Positions 16,800 through 24,569 of a stretch of 64,000 nt of DNA are shown here, piece by piece (the first letter of the stretch is position 1; each line of letters begins with the position of its first letter). Where the stretch lies: NCBI RefSeq assembly GCF_900101345.1, contig NZ_FMUX01000012.1, positions 124,001 through 188,000 on the forward strand. The letters run 5' to 3'. Made by a program: the position numbers and the translations under genes. The notes beneath the pieces are model-generated. The model searched no databases. It was not told the DNA's origin and was given only the letters and a program-made list of their open reading frames with translations. Origin of the DNA: Desulfoluna spongiiphila. GTDB taxonomy: Bacteria; Desulfobacterota; Desulfobacteria; Desulfobacterales; Desulfolunaceae.

Positions 16800-17801
16800 A
16801 TGAATTTCACTAAATTTCCCCGTCGTGGTTACCTCCAGGGTCAGACTCCCATTGAGCCCATGAAAAACCTCAGCAAAGCCCTCGGCGGCAAAGTGAACCT
16901 TTTCATCAAGCGTGACGACCTGCTTCCCGGTGCTTCCGGCGGCAACAAAACCCGTAAGCTTGACTTCTGCATTGCCGACGCCATCGAGAAGGGCGCTGAC
17001 ACCATCATTACCTGTGGTGCCATCCAGTCCAACCACTGCCGTCTGACCGCTTCCTGGGCTGCCAAAGAAGGCCTTGAGTGCCACCTCGTTCTCGAAGAGC
17101 GCGTCAAAGGCTCTTACAAAGAGGACGGCAGCGGCAACAACTTCCTCTTTGAACTCCTCGGTGTAAAAACCAAGCGTGTTGTTGAGGGCGGTTCCAACAT
17201 GATGGCTGAGATGGAGAAAACCGCAGCAGAGCTCAAAGCTGCCGGTAAAAAACCCTACATCGTTCCCGGCGGAGCCTCTAACCCCATTGGCGCCCTGGGT
17301 TATGCCGCATGTGCCGAAGAGATGATGGACCAGCTCAACACCATGGGTCTTTCCATTGACCATGTGGTTGTTCCTTCCGGTTCTGCCGGTACCCACGCTG
17401 GCATGGTCGTCGGTATGGTTGGCACCAACGCTGGCATTCCCGTTCACGGCATCGACGTATCCAAGCCTGCAGCCGATCAGGAGCCTGGTGTTTACAAGCT
17501 GGCCCAGGACACTGCTGAGCTGCTCGGCATCAAAGGCGGCATTGAGCGTGACGCCGTTAAGTGCTACGGCGAGTACGTTGGTCCCGGATACTCTCTGCCC
17601 TCTGATGACATGGTTGAAGCGGTTAAGCTCTTCGCAGCCGAGGAAGCAATCCTCCTCGACCCCGTTTACACCGGTAAAGTTGCAGCGGGCCTTATCGGTC
17701 TCGTACGCAAAGGCGCTTTCCCCGAAGGTGCCAACGTGCTGTTCCTGCACACCGGCGGTTCTCCCGCTCTCTACGCATACCTCGACACCTTCCGTGCGTA
17801 G
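16800..17801 (+). CDS. cuyA: CuyA-type L-cysteate sulfo-lyase (D-cysteine desulfhydrase family)
   Basis: CuyA splits L-cysteate to sulfite, ammonia and pyruvate with PLP. The 333-aa protein is fold-type II: IKRDDLLPGASGGNKTRKLD carries the Schiff-base lysine (Lys50), followed by GAIQSNHCR and a glycine-rich phosphate loop VPSGSAGTHAG. The segments LVLEERVKGSY and GSGNNFLFELLG are features I associate with cysteate lyases rather than DcyD. The sulfonate context (HpsN-type enzyme, TRAP, RidA, racemase) supports that choice. D-cysteine desulfhydrase activity remains the alternative. Codon choice is dominated by C-ending and GGT codons, suggesting high expression. Confidence 0.78.
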   Translation: MNFTKFPRRGYLQGQTPIEPMKNLSKALGGKVNLFIKRDDLLPGASGGNKTRKLDFCIADAIEKGADTIITCGAIQSNHCRLTASWAAKEGLECHLVLEERVKGSYKEDGSGNNFLFELLGVKTKRVVEGGSNMMAEMEKTAAELKAAGKKPYIVPGGASNPIGALGYAACAEEMMDQLNTMGLSIDHVVVPSGSAGTHAGMVVGMVGTNAGIPVHGIDVSKPAADQEPGVYKLAQDTAELLGIKGGIERDAVKCYGEYVGPGYSLPSDDMVEAVKLFAAEEAILLDPVYTGKVAAGLIGLVRKGAFPEGANVLFLHTGGSPALYAYLDTFRA

Positions 17802-17856
17802 TTTTTTAAGGTGAGCACTGCACGTTGATGCTCAGTGTGCAGCCTGTGCTTTTCCT

Positions 17857-17883
17857 GCCGGGGCGGCTTTAGGCCGTCCCGGC
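17857..17883 (+). terminator. Hairpin ending the TRAP-ridA-cuyA operon
   Basis: GCCGGGGCGGC-TTTA-GGCCGTCCCGGC is a long GC stem with one G-T pair, followed by ATTTCGTTT. The T tract is weak, so termination may be partial. Confidence 0.5.
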
Positions 17884-17977
17884 ATTTCGTTTATGGGGCT
17901 TTGACAACTGCGGGACGTCAAATGCACTGTGATGCCGGGTGGTTGGGTGTGTCCTCATCCGGTCTTTGGGAGGCAAT

Positions 17978-18730
17978 ATGGAAAATACGTGTCAGCATTC
18001 CGGAGCGGAGAAGATTCCGGGAATTTTGGGCGGCATGGGGCCGGAAGCGACGGTGGACCTTATGAAGCGCATCATTGCGCTCACCCCGGCTGCCGATGAT
18101 ATCGACCACCTGCGATGTATTGTGGACAACAACCCCAAGGTGCCTTCGCGCATGAAGGCCATCATCGACGGGGACGGAGAAGATCCCGGTCCCTGCATGG
18201 CCGACATGGGCAAACGCCTTGAGGCCTGGGGGGCTGATTTTTTGGTGATCCCCTGCAACACGGCCCACCATTACTATTACAACGTGGCCGACGCCGTGTC
18301 GATTCCCGTGGTCCACCTCGTGGACCTGGTGGTGGAGACGGTGGTGTCTGCAAACCCCGGTATCAGGAAGGCTGGTGTGCTTGCCTCCACGGCCGTGTTG
18401 ATGACCAAGCTGTATGAAACCCGCTTTGCAGCCCGCGGGGTTGACGTGGTGTACCCGGATGCGCCGGTGCAGGATCAGCTCCTGGGTGTGATTCGGCGAG
18501 TCAAGGCCGGTGAGACCGGTGAGAAAGTCCGTCAGGATTTCTCGGACATCTGTGCCCATCTTGCCGCCAAAGGCGCTGAAGTCGGTATTCTCGGATGCAC
18601 GGAACTCGGCATTATCGGCGGGGGTGAATTGCCCATCCGCAGCGTGGATGCAGCCGATGTTCTGGCCCGTGAGATTGTGGCGGTTGCCCGGGAAGGGAAA
18701 ATGCCCCATACCGAGCTATCCGCACCTTGA
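17978..18730 (+). CDS. Aspartate/glutamate racemase family protein, candidate cysteate racemase
   Basis: Members of this PLP-independent family invert acidic amino acids with two cysteines. The 250-aa product starts the family fold with GILGGMGPEATVDL, and has both cysteines: Cys93 in IPCNTAH and Cys207 in LGCTELG. The ATG at 17978 follows GGGAGG. Cysteate is the sulfonate analogue of aspartate, so beside cuyA the likely role is D-cysteate to L-cysteate, feeding the L-specific lyase. Plain aspartate racemase is the alternative. It is separated from cuyA by a hairpin and may be read through. Confidence 0.75.
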   Translation: MENTCQHSGAEKIPGILGGMGPEATVDLMKRIIALTPAADDIDHLRCIVDNNPKVPSRMKAIIDGDGEDPGPCMADMGKRLEAWGADFLVIPCNTAHHYYYNVADAVSIPVVHLVDLVVETVVSANPGIRKAGVLASTAVLMTKLYETRFAARGVDVVYPDAPVQDQLLGVIRRVKAGETGEKVRQDFSDICAHLAAKGAEVGILGCTELGIIGGGELPIRSVDAADVLAREIVAVAREGKMPHTELSAP

Positions 18731-19018
18731 CAAAGAGTGCTGTACGAAATAAACAAGGGTGTGTTAAAAAGGTGAGTTTGACGCGATTTATCTTCCCGGC
18801 GCCCCCTTTTTCCGCACCCTGACTGTTCGTTCGGCCATGATGTTCCGGGCAACCCCTCCCGGCGTTGCCCGTTTATAAAGGCTGGATTTATTTTCGAGCC
18901 CCTTATGTTGTTTCAGACAAGGGACATGACGCGAGCTCAGATGTGCACCGTGCGCCGGGCAATGTCGCTTTTTTTAAACGTCCCGTACCGTTGATGACGA
19001 CAGGCAGGAGACAATACT

Positions 19019-19675
19019 TTGGACAACAATGTATCTTCGATGAAGTCCCTTGTGGCTTATGAAAAGATTCGTGATATGATTCTTACGGGTGTGAAGTTGC
19101 CCGGCACCCGGCTCGTGCTGTCGGACCTTGAAACAGAACTGGGCATCGGCAGGGGCCCCATCAGGGAAGCCTTGATGCGCCTTGACCGTTCCGGCCTGGT
19201 GAAGAATATCCCGTACAAGGGGGCCGTTGTGGCCAGCCCTCCTTCACGCAAGGAGATCTCCATTATTTTTGATATCCGCGTGGACCTGGAATCCCAGCTC
19301 GCCGTGGAGGCCATGCACAACATCACCCCCGATAAGATCGCCGTACTCGAAGAACTTCACGGCCGCATGGCCAGTGTGGACGCCGATTTTTATGCCCTGG
19401 ATCGCGAGTTTCACAAGACCATTTACGAGGCGTCCAATCTTCCCCATCTCTGCTCCATCGTGTACAAACTGATTGAGTCCGTGGAGACTTTTCTTAATTT
19501 GTATCGCCAGGAGATCACCGACTGCCATAAGTTCTCCTTTGAGCACGGTCAGATCCTGGCCGCCATCAAGTCCAAAGATGAGGCCCAGGTCCGTGCCGTG
19601 TTGCAGAACAACATCCGGAGCGGGCTGGAAGTGGTAGAACGCTCCTTTTCCCGATTGATCCGAAAACCGGTGTAA
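19019..19675 (+). CDS. GntR-family regulator (FadR/VanR type with FCD domain)
   Basis: It encodes 218 aa from TTG at 19019, chosen because GGAG lies 8 nt upstream; an ATG at 19040 would leave a 29-nt gap. The wHTH occupies about residues 10-75 (GTRLVLSDLETELGIGRGPIREALMRLDRSGLV). An all-helical FCD domain follows, with the metal/ligand His of DREFHKTIYEAS near residue 130 and a later FEHGQILAAI segment. It closes the sulfonate locus and is the natural regulator of it; the GTATAC dyad at 13188-13205 is its best candidate operator. The ligand is unknown. Confidence 0.85.
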   Translation: MDNNVSSMKSLVAYEKIRDMILTGVKLPGTRLVLSDLETELGIGRGPIREALMRLDRSGLVKNIPYKGAVVASPPSRKEISIIFDIRVDLESQLAVEAMHNITPDKIAVLEELHGRMASVDADFYALDREFHKTIYEASNLPHLCSIVYKLIESVETFLNLYRQEITDCHKFSFEHGQILAAIKSKDEAQVRAVLQNNIRSGLEVVERSFSRLIRKPV

Positions 19676-19824
19676 AGGGCGTCTTTGACGCGCGTCTGAA
19701 CACCGTGGGCGGCTGCCGCTCCTGACCGTAGCGCTTGGGAGATGGCGGCATCGCGCGGATCAATCCTATTTTTCCTTGTTTTTATGCTGAGGACCCTTTT
19801 CGGGGCACCTTGACCGGGACGGCC

Positions 19825-20448
19825 ATGAACAAACGCATCATCTTTGGTGTCATCGTTTTGTGTCTTGCCGTCGCTGTCTGGTCCTTCCTCGGCCCGGGCA
19901 GGCAACGTTCCATCCGAAATGCCCCTCCGGCCAATCCCACCATCGTCGCATTCGGCGACAGCCTTACCTCCGGTGTCGGCGCCGGGCAAGGTGGCTCTTA
20001 CCCCTCCCAGCTATCGGCCCGTATCGGTCGGAAGATCATCAATTTAGGTGTCCCCGGTGAGACGACCCAAAGCGCCATGGCCAGGCTCGATGATGTGCTG
20101 GGGTACAACCCCGGTATCGTCCTGATTACGCTGGGGGGCAACGATTTGAAAAACGGGGTGGGCAGGCAGGTGGCCTTTCAGAATTTGTCTTTTATTATCG
20201 GAGTCTTTCAGCAGGAGGGGGCCATGGTGATTCTGGGGGGCATCGACATTCCTTTCTGGGGGCGTGACTTTGGTACGGGGTACCGGGAGACAGCAGACGC
20301 GATGGGGGTGGTGCTCGTGCCCGATATCTACGACGGCATCCTGGGCAAGCCCGGCCTCATGAGCGACAGAATCCATCCCAACGACAAAGGGTACGGCATC
20401 ATGGCAGGCCACTTTTTCAAGGCCCTTAAACCCTATCTCGCTCCGTAA
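19825..20448 (+). CDS. SGNH/GDSL arylesterase-lysophospholipase (TesA-like)
   Basis: The 207-aa product has an N-terminal membrane or signal segment (IIFGVIVLCLAVAVWSFLG). It is followed by the SGNH blocks: FGDSLTSG (Ser nucleophile), INLGVPGETT (Gly), ITLGGNDL (Asn) and DRIHPNDKGY (Asp-His). This set defines a secreted or periplasmic lipid/ester hydrolase like TesA. The ATG at 19825 gives a clean leader; upstream ATG at 19735 would add 30 residues with no homology features. No operon partner is evident. Confidence 0.88.
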   Translation: MNKRIIFGVIVLCLAVAVWSFLGPGRQRSIRNAPPANPTIVAFGDSLTSGVGAGQGGSYPSQLSARIGRKIINLGVPGETTQSAMARLDDVLGYNPGIVLITLGGNDLKNGVGRQVAFQNLSFIIGVFQQEGAMVILGGIDIPFWGRDFGTGYRETADAMGVVLVPDIYDGILGKPGLMSDRIHPNDKGYGIMAGHFFKALKPYLAP

Positions 20449-20488
20449 CGTTTTTTCCTTGTGCGCTTCCCCCTTCTGATCCACCATC

Positions 20489-20558
20489 CCCTTAGCCCTT
20501 AGCCCTTAGCCCTTAGCCCTTAGCCCTTAGCCCTTAGCCCTTAGCCCTTAGCCCTTAA
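20489..20558. repeat. CCCTTAG heptamer tandem repeat
   Basis: Nine perfect CCCTTAG units (20489-20551) are followed by one CCCTTAA (20552-20558). It fills most of the 112-bp gap between two convergent genes. Because 7 is not a multiple of 3 it could not stay in frame if translated. It is likely a variable-number locus. Confidence 0.95.
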
Positions 20559-20560
20559 GT

Positions 20561-20956
20561 CTATGACCCTTTGGACCTCCGCTTTTTCCCCCATGTCCCC
20601 TTGACCCTTTCCCCCTTTGCCTTTTCTACCTGCTCCTCCAGGGGGACGGTGCGGATCTGCCTTTTTGCGATGTCGTAGCCTTCCTGGGTCAGGTAGGAGG
20701 CATACCCCATGGTGTCATGGTCGGTGATCCCTAAAGTCGACAGGGTTTTCAAGGCAACGGCCACCGCCCCTGTCCCCAGGTGCAGGACCGCGGCCAGATC
20801 CCGGTTTTCCACGATTCCCGGAGGGCCGTCCCGGTCCCAGGCTTCGGCCAGGTGCCCCAGGATCTCCCACTGCACCACACGGCCTTCATCTTCCAGCATG
20901 CCTTCCAGTTTTTCAATCCTTGCCGCCAGCTCGTCGTATGTCGGTTTTTTATCCAT
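20561..20956 (-). CDS. Small protein, possible winged-helix fold
   Basis: The 131-aa product starts with a short coiled-coil-like helix (YDELAARIEKLEGMLEDEG). It then has WEILGHLAEA, LAAVLHLGTGAVAVALKTLSTLGITD and YLTQEGYDIAKRQI, which look like a winged helix-turn-helix. The tail is very basic (KGTWGKKRRSKGS). I do not recognise the family. Its 3' end abuts the heptamer repeat, so repeat changes could affect the last codons or stop. Confidence 0.55.
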   Translation of the reverse strand: MDKKPTYDELAARIEKLEGMLEDEGRVVQWEILGHLAEAWDRDGPPGIVENRDLAAVLHLGTGAVAVALKTLSTLGITDHDTMGYASYLTQEGYDIAKRQIRTVPLEEQVEKAKGERVKGTWGKKRRSKGS

Positions 20957-21031
20957 GTTCAGATTTTACCATATTCCGGTCCTGGGGAGTCGGCTTTCCA
21001 TCTTTGTTTGCGGGGCAGGCCGCCAGGCCCT

Positions 21032-23557
21032 TTATCCCAGGATCAGCGCTTCGGCCACATCGGCTACCCGGGAGGGATCCGGGATCATGCTGTGTTCCAG
21101 GTTTTTTGCATAGGGGATGGGGCATTCCGGGGCGGCGATGCGGACCGGGCGGGCCTTGAGGTGATGAAACCCTGCCGTGCAGACGCGGCTGATCACCTCG
21201 GCGCCGATACCGCCGGTCATGGGGCCCTCTTCCACGGTGATCAGGCGACCGGTGGCGGCAACGGAGCCAAGGAGGGTGCCGGTGTCCATGGGATAGAGGG
21301 TGCACAGGTCGATGATTTCTACGTCAAACCCACGTGCTTCAAGGATGCGGGCAGCATCCCGGCACACGGAGATTCCCAGCAGGTGGCTCACCAGGGTGGC
21401 GTCCTTTCCTTTGCGGACGATGCGCGCCTTGCCCAGGGGCAGGGTGTACTCCGGGCCGGGCAGGGGGGCGGTGGCGGCGTAGAGGAGCTTGTGTTCAAAA
21501 AAGAGCACGGGGTTGTTGGACCGGATGGCTGACTTCAAGAGCCCCTTGGCTGTGTAGGCATCGCTTGGGGCCACGACGATGAGTCCGGGGGTGCCGTGGA
21601 AATAGCGCTCCATGGATTGGGAGTGCTGGGCGGCCATGCCGATGCCGCTGCCCACCGGGGTTCGGATGGTCAGGGGCAGGGAGGCCTGTCCGCCGGTCAT
21701 GTAGCGGAGCTTGGCGGCCTGGTTGACGATGGGGTCCATGCAGCAGGTGAGAAAATCGGCAAAGAGGATCTCGCACACGGGCCTGAGGCCGGCCATGGCC
21801 GCCCCCACCGCTCCGCCCACGATGGCGTTTTCGCTGATGGGGGTGTCGATGATCCGGTCGCGGCCCATGGTGTCGAAGAGCCCGTCGGTCACATTGAAAT
21901 ACCCGCCCAGGCTCACATCCTCCCCCCAGAGAAAGACATGTTCATCCCGGTTCATCTCTTCGGCAATGGCCTGGTTGATGGCCTGGGAGCAGGAAAAATC
22001 TGTTCCGGCGCTCTCCATGGGGATGGCCCCTTCATGAAGGGACGGATCGTCCGGTGCATAGACCCGTGTGAGGAGTTCTTTCGGTTCAGGGGCAGGGCTT
22101 TGTTTTGCAAACTGGACTGCTTTGTCGATTCGGGCCTCGATGTCCCGGGAAAGGGTGCTGAGTTTCCGCTCGGTGGCCAGTCCCTGCTCAAGGAGGCTTT
22201 TCCTCAGGCGCCGGACGGGGTCGTCCTGCATGTGGGTGAGTTTTTCCTGGCTGGTGCGGTAGTGTTCGGGGTCTCCCTCCATGTGACCGTGCCAGCGGTA
22301 GGTTTTCAGCTCCACGGCCCGGGGACGCCCGTCCCGGCGCATCTGTCCGATGATCTCGCCGACGGCGGTGAAGATGTGTTCGGCATCGTTTCCGTCGAGG
22401 CAGAAGGATTCGATGTGGTAGGCCGCGATGCGCCGGTGGATCTCCGGGTCGGCGGAGTGGCGCTCCACATGGGTGAACTCCCCGTAGAGGTTGTTTTCAA
22501 TGACAATGAGGACGGGAAGGTCAAAGACCTGGATCATGTTGAGGGCTTCGTGGAACATGCCCTGGTTCACCGACCCGTCTCCGGAGAACACCACGGAGAT
22601 GTCGTCCTTTCCCTGGTATTTCAGGGCATGGGCCGCCCCCATGGCCAGGAGGTAACCGGCCCCCACGATGCCGTTGGCTCCCATGACCCCCACACACGTG
22701 TCCGTGACGTGCATGGAGCCCCCCTTGCCCTCGCACAGCCCTTGCTGTTTCCCGTAAAGTTCAGCCATCATGCGGTTCAGATCCGCACCCTTGGCGATGA
22801 TATGGCCATGCCCCCGGTGGGTGGTGTTGATGAGATCCGTGGGGCGAAGGTTGAGGCACACGCCCGCAGCCACGGCTTCTTGCCCCACGGAGAGGTGAAT
22901 GGCTTCCGTGGGGATGCTGCCCTGGTGGTATGCCTCCGAAAGATGGTCCTCAAAGGCACGGATGGTGCACATGGTCACGTAAAGGTCCACAAGGCCCGGG
23001 GGTTCCGTATGCGCCGGTGGTGCGGTGAGCTTTCGTTTTGTCTCTTCGTGATCCATGGGGAAGGGATGACGGGGGGGCTCCGGTGGCGGAGAGGGCTTTC
23101 GGAATGAAAAGAGGGGGCGTTTTCGTCTTTTTTCCGTGGGGGCGGGCCTTGCGAGCAGGTGCCCGTACCCCATGTCCTTTAATACCTCAGGGTACAGGGC
23201 AAAGGCCGGTTTCAGGGCAGGAAGGAGCTTCAGGGCCTTTTGAACGGAGCCCTTGGCCACGATTTTGCGGCTGGCAAGGGCCAGGGGGATGTTGAGCTTT
23301 TCCATCCAGAAGCGGTGGCTGGTCTCCGAGGAGAGGATCATCAGGACATCCGGCGTGACCTCTGCGTCCCAGAGAATTTGGTGGCCGTCTTTGCCCGCTT
23401 GAATCGTCATGCTGGTGTGAAAATCGGTGAATCGGAACTGCACGGCCAGGTTGGCGCTGGTCAGGTCACAAAGGATGGTCGGTGTGCTGAAAATGCGTTC
23501 CCACAAAGTGTTGAGAACGGCCTGCAGCTCGTCTTTGGTGTTGAATGGGTGATCCAT
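21032..23557 (-). CDS. SCP2 / E1-alpha / E1-beta fusion, TPP-dependent 2-oxoacid dehydrogenase
   Basis: This 841-aa protein fuses three domains. Residues 1-130 resemble an SCP2-type lipid-binding domain (e.g. LNIPLALASRKIVAKGS). After a basic Pro-rich linker, residues 185-510 are an E1-alpha chain with SVGQEAVAAGVC and the TPP motif SGDGSVNQG...ENNLYGE. Residues 520-841 are an E1-beta chain with GEDVSLGGYF, ISENAIVGGAVGAAM and EEGPMTGGIGAE. Normally alpha and beta are separate genes working with E2 and E3. No E2 gene is in the window; lpd at 29.9 kb belongs to the glycine system. It may be an acetoin- or branched-chain-type E1. The substrate is unknown. Confidence 0.82.
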   Translation of the reverse strand: MDHPFNTKDELQAVLNTLWERIFSTPTILCDLTSANLAVQFRFTDFHTSMTIQAGKDGHQILWDAEVTPDVLMILSSETSHRFWMEKLNIPLALASRKIVAKGSVQKALKLLPALKPAFALYPEVLKDMGYGHLLARPAPTEKRRKRPLFSFRKPSPPPEPPRHPFPMDHEETKRKLTAPPAHTEPPGLVDLYVTMCTIRAFEDHLSEAYHQGSIPTEAIHLSVGQEAVAAGVCLNLRPTDLINTTHRGHGHIIAKGADLNRMMAELYGKQQGLCEGKGGSMHVTDTCVGVMGANGIVGAGYLLAMGAAHALKYQGKDDISVVFSGDGSVNQGMFHEALNMIQVFDLPVLIVIENNLYGEFTHVERHSADPEIHRRIAAYHIESFCLDGNDAEHIFTAVGEIIGQMRRDGRPRAVELKTYRWHGHMEGDPEHYRTSQEKLTHMQDDPVRRLRKSLLEQGLATERKLSTLSRDIEARIDKAVQFAKQSPAPEPKELLTRVYAPDDPSLHEGAIPMESAGTDFSCSQAINQAIAEEMNRDEHVFLWGEDVSLGGYFNVTDGLFDTMGRDRIIDTPISENAIVGGAVGAAMAGLRPVCEILFADFLTCCMDPIVNQAAKLRYMTGGQASLPLTIRTPVGSGIGMAAQHSQSMERYFHGTPGLIVVAPSDAYTAKGLLKSAIRSNNPVLFFEHKLLYAATAPLPGPEYTLPLGKARIVRKGKDATLVSHLLGISVCRDAARILEARGFDVEIIDLCTLYPMDTGTLLGSVAATGRLITVEEGPMTGGIGAEVISRVCTAGFHHLKARPVRIAAPECPIPYAKNLEHSMIPDPSRVADVAEALILG

Positions 23558-23799
23558 TCCATGGACCTCCGATGGGGCTGTGAAGCCGGACTATTGGTGG
23601 TGCAACCTGCTCTGCTCAGTCTGTAGTGGCGATGAGTTTGTCTCTTCATATCGTCGGATTTCACCCTTGTCAAGACGAAAAGTGAACAATGATTGAGCTG
23701 ATAACATGCGTTTATGCCTGCGTGTCGTGCCGGGGATCGGGAGGGAACAGTTCCCCCTTAAGGGGGGCGGCGGCTCAGGTGGTCTGTCCTGTGGGGGCA

Positions 23800-23808
23800 T
23801 GGTATAAT
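23800..23808 (+). promoter_or_regulatory. Extended -10 promoter of the DUF3179 gene
   Basis: TGG-TATAAT is a perfect extended -10 element (TGn-TATAAT). No good -35 hexamer is seen 17 bp upstream. The start codon is 51 nt downstream of the element. Confidence 0.5.
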
Positions 23809-23858
23809 CGGATGACATGGTTTACCAAATGCCCGGCATCGGGCAAAGGGAGACAGTC

Positions 23859-24491
23859 ATGGCTACAAACGGGAAAAAATGGATCCTGGTGCTGGCCCTT
23901 CTCCTGTGCAGCGCGTGGGGATGGGCTGCCCCTGTGGAGCGCAACGGGGACCGGGTGTGGATTGTCGATCGCATGGGCGAGCGATGGGAGGTGACGGACG
24001 CTGAAAAGCTGGGCTTCGAGCCTGAAAGGTTTCAGTACGGCATCGGCCGCGATGCCATCGTCCCCCTGGATGAGGGTGCCTTTTCAAGGGCCCCCTCCGG
24101 CCTGTGGGGTGGGACGCGGGTCATCGGGTTTGGTGCCGAAGATGACGCCCGGGCGGTTTCGGTGGATATCCTGACCCGTCACGAGATCCTCAACACGGCA
24201 CTGGCCGGGGCATCGGTTGCCGCGGCCTACTGACCGCTGGTAAACCTGTCGGCTGTGTACAGCCGAGACGTGGACGGCGAATCCCTGACACTGGCTCCCT
24301 CGGGCTGGACGTACCGGAACACCTTCGTTCTCTATGACAAGGAGAGCGGCAGCCTCTGGTACCCCGAAGAAAAGGGGCTTAAGGCCATCCAGGGGCACCA
24401 CCTGGGCAAAACGCTCCAGGAAATAGCCCATGAGGACACCTCATGGCACCTGTGGCAACAAGCCCACCCGAAGAGCCTGCTCGCCGATTGA
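23859..24491 (+). CDS. DUF3179 protein with in-frame TGA, probable selenoprotein
   Basis: The reading frame from ATG 23859 (GGGAG upstream) to the stop at 24491 is open except for one TGA at 24231-24233. Residues 1-23 form a signal peptide. Family features lie on both sides of the TGA: VDILTRHEILNTALAG before, and YSRDVDGESLTLAPSGW, NTFVLYDKESGSLWYP, and DTSWHLWQQAHP after. The family normally has TYCPLC at the junction; here it reads Y-TGA-PLV, so the TGA replaces the first Cys and would be Sec125. A hairpin at bSECIS spacing follows. Read through, the protein has 210 residues, with nothing else broken. A nonsense-mutant pseudogene is the alternative. Function of DUF3179 is not established. 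Confidence 0.72.
24231..24266 (+). promoter_or_regulatory. bSECIS-like element: TGA plus hairpin
   Basis: After TGA (24231-24233), TCGGCTG (24249-24255), loop TGTA and CAGCCGA (24260-24266) form a perfect 7-bp stem. The loop starts 22 nt after the codon and has G as second base. Known bacterial SECIS elements need a small loop with an early G placed about 16-37 nt from UGA. Confidence 0.65.
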
Positions 24492-24517
24492 AACGGTGAA
24501 TGGCCTGAAAACGACAA

Positions 24518-24551
24518 AACCCGCCCCCTGTCCGGGGGGCGGGTTTTTTTG
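24518..24551. terminator. Rho-independent terminator shared by convergent genes
   Basis: AACCCGCCCCC pairs with GGGGGCGGGTT across a short TGTCC loop, followed by a T run; A-rich bases precede it. It ends the DUF3179 gene and could also serve the minus-strand symporter. Confidence 0.85.
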
Positions 24552-24569
24552 CCTGAAGGGCCCGGTTGC

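Noticed and set aside
20489..20558. CRISPR array
   Set aside because: The repeats are 7 bp in direct tandem with no spacers and no cas gene near.
21596..23107. 503-codon open frame on the plus strand
   Set aside because: It is antisense to the E1 fusion whose TPP motifs are clear; the translation has no family features.
24231..24233. Simple nonsense mutation (pseudogene)
   Set aside because: No other damage is seen, the TGA sits at the family's Cys, and a correctly placed hairpin follows. It remains the formal alternative.
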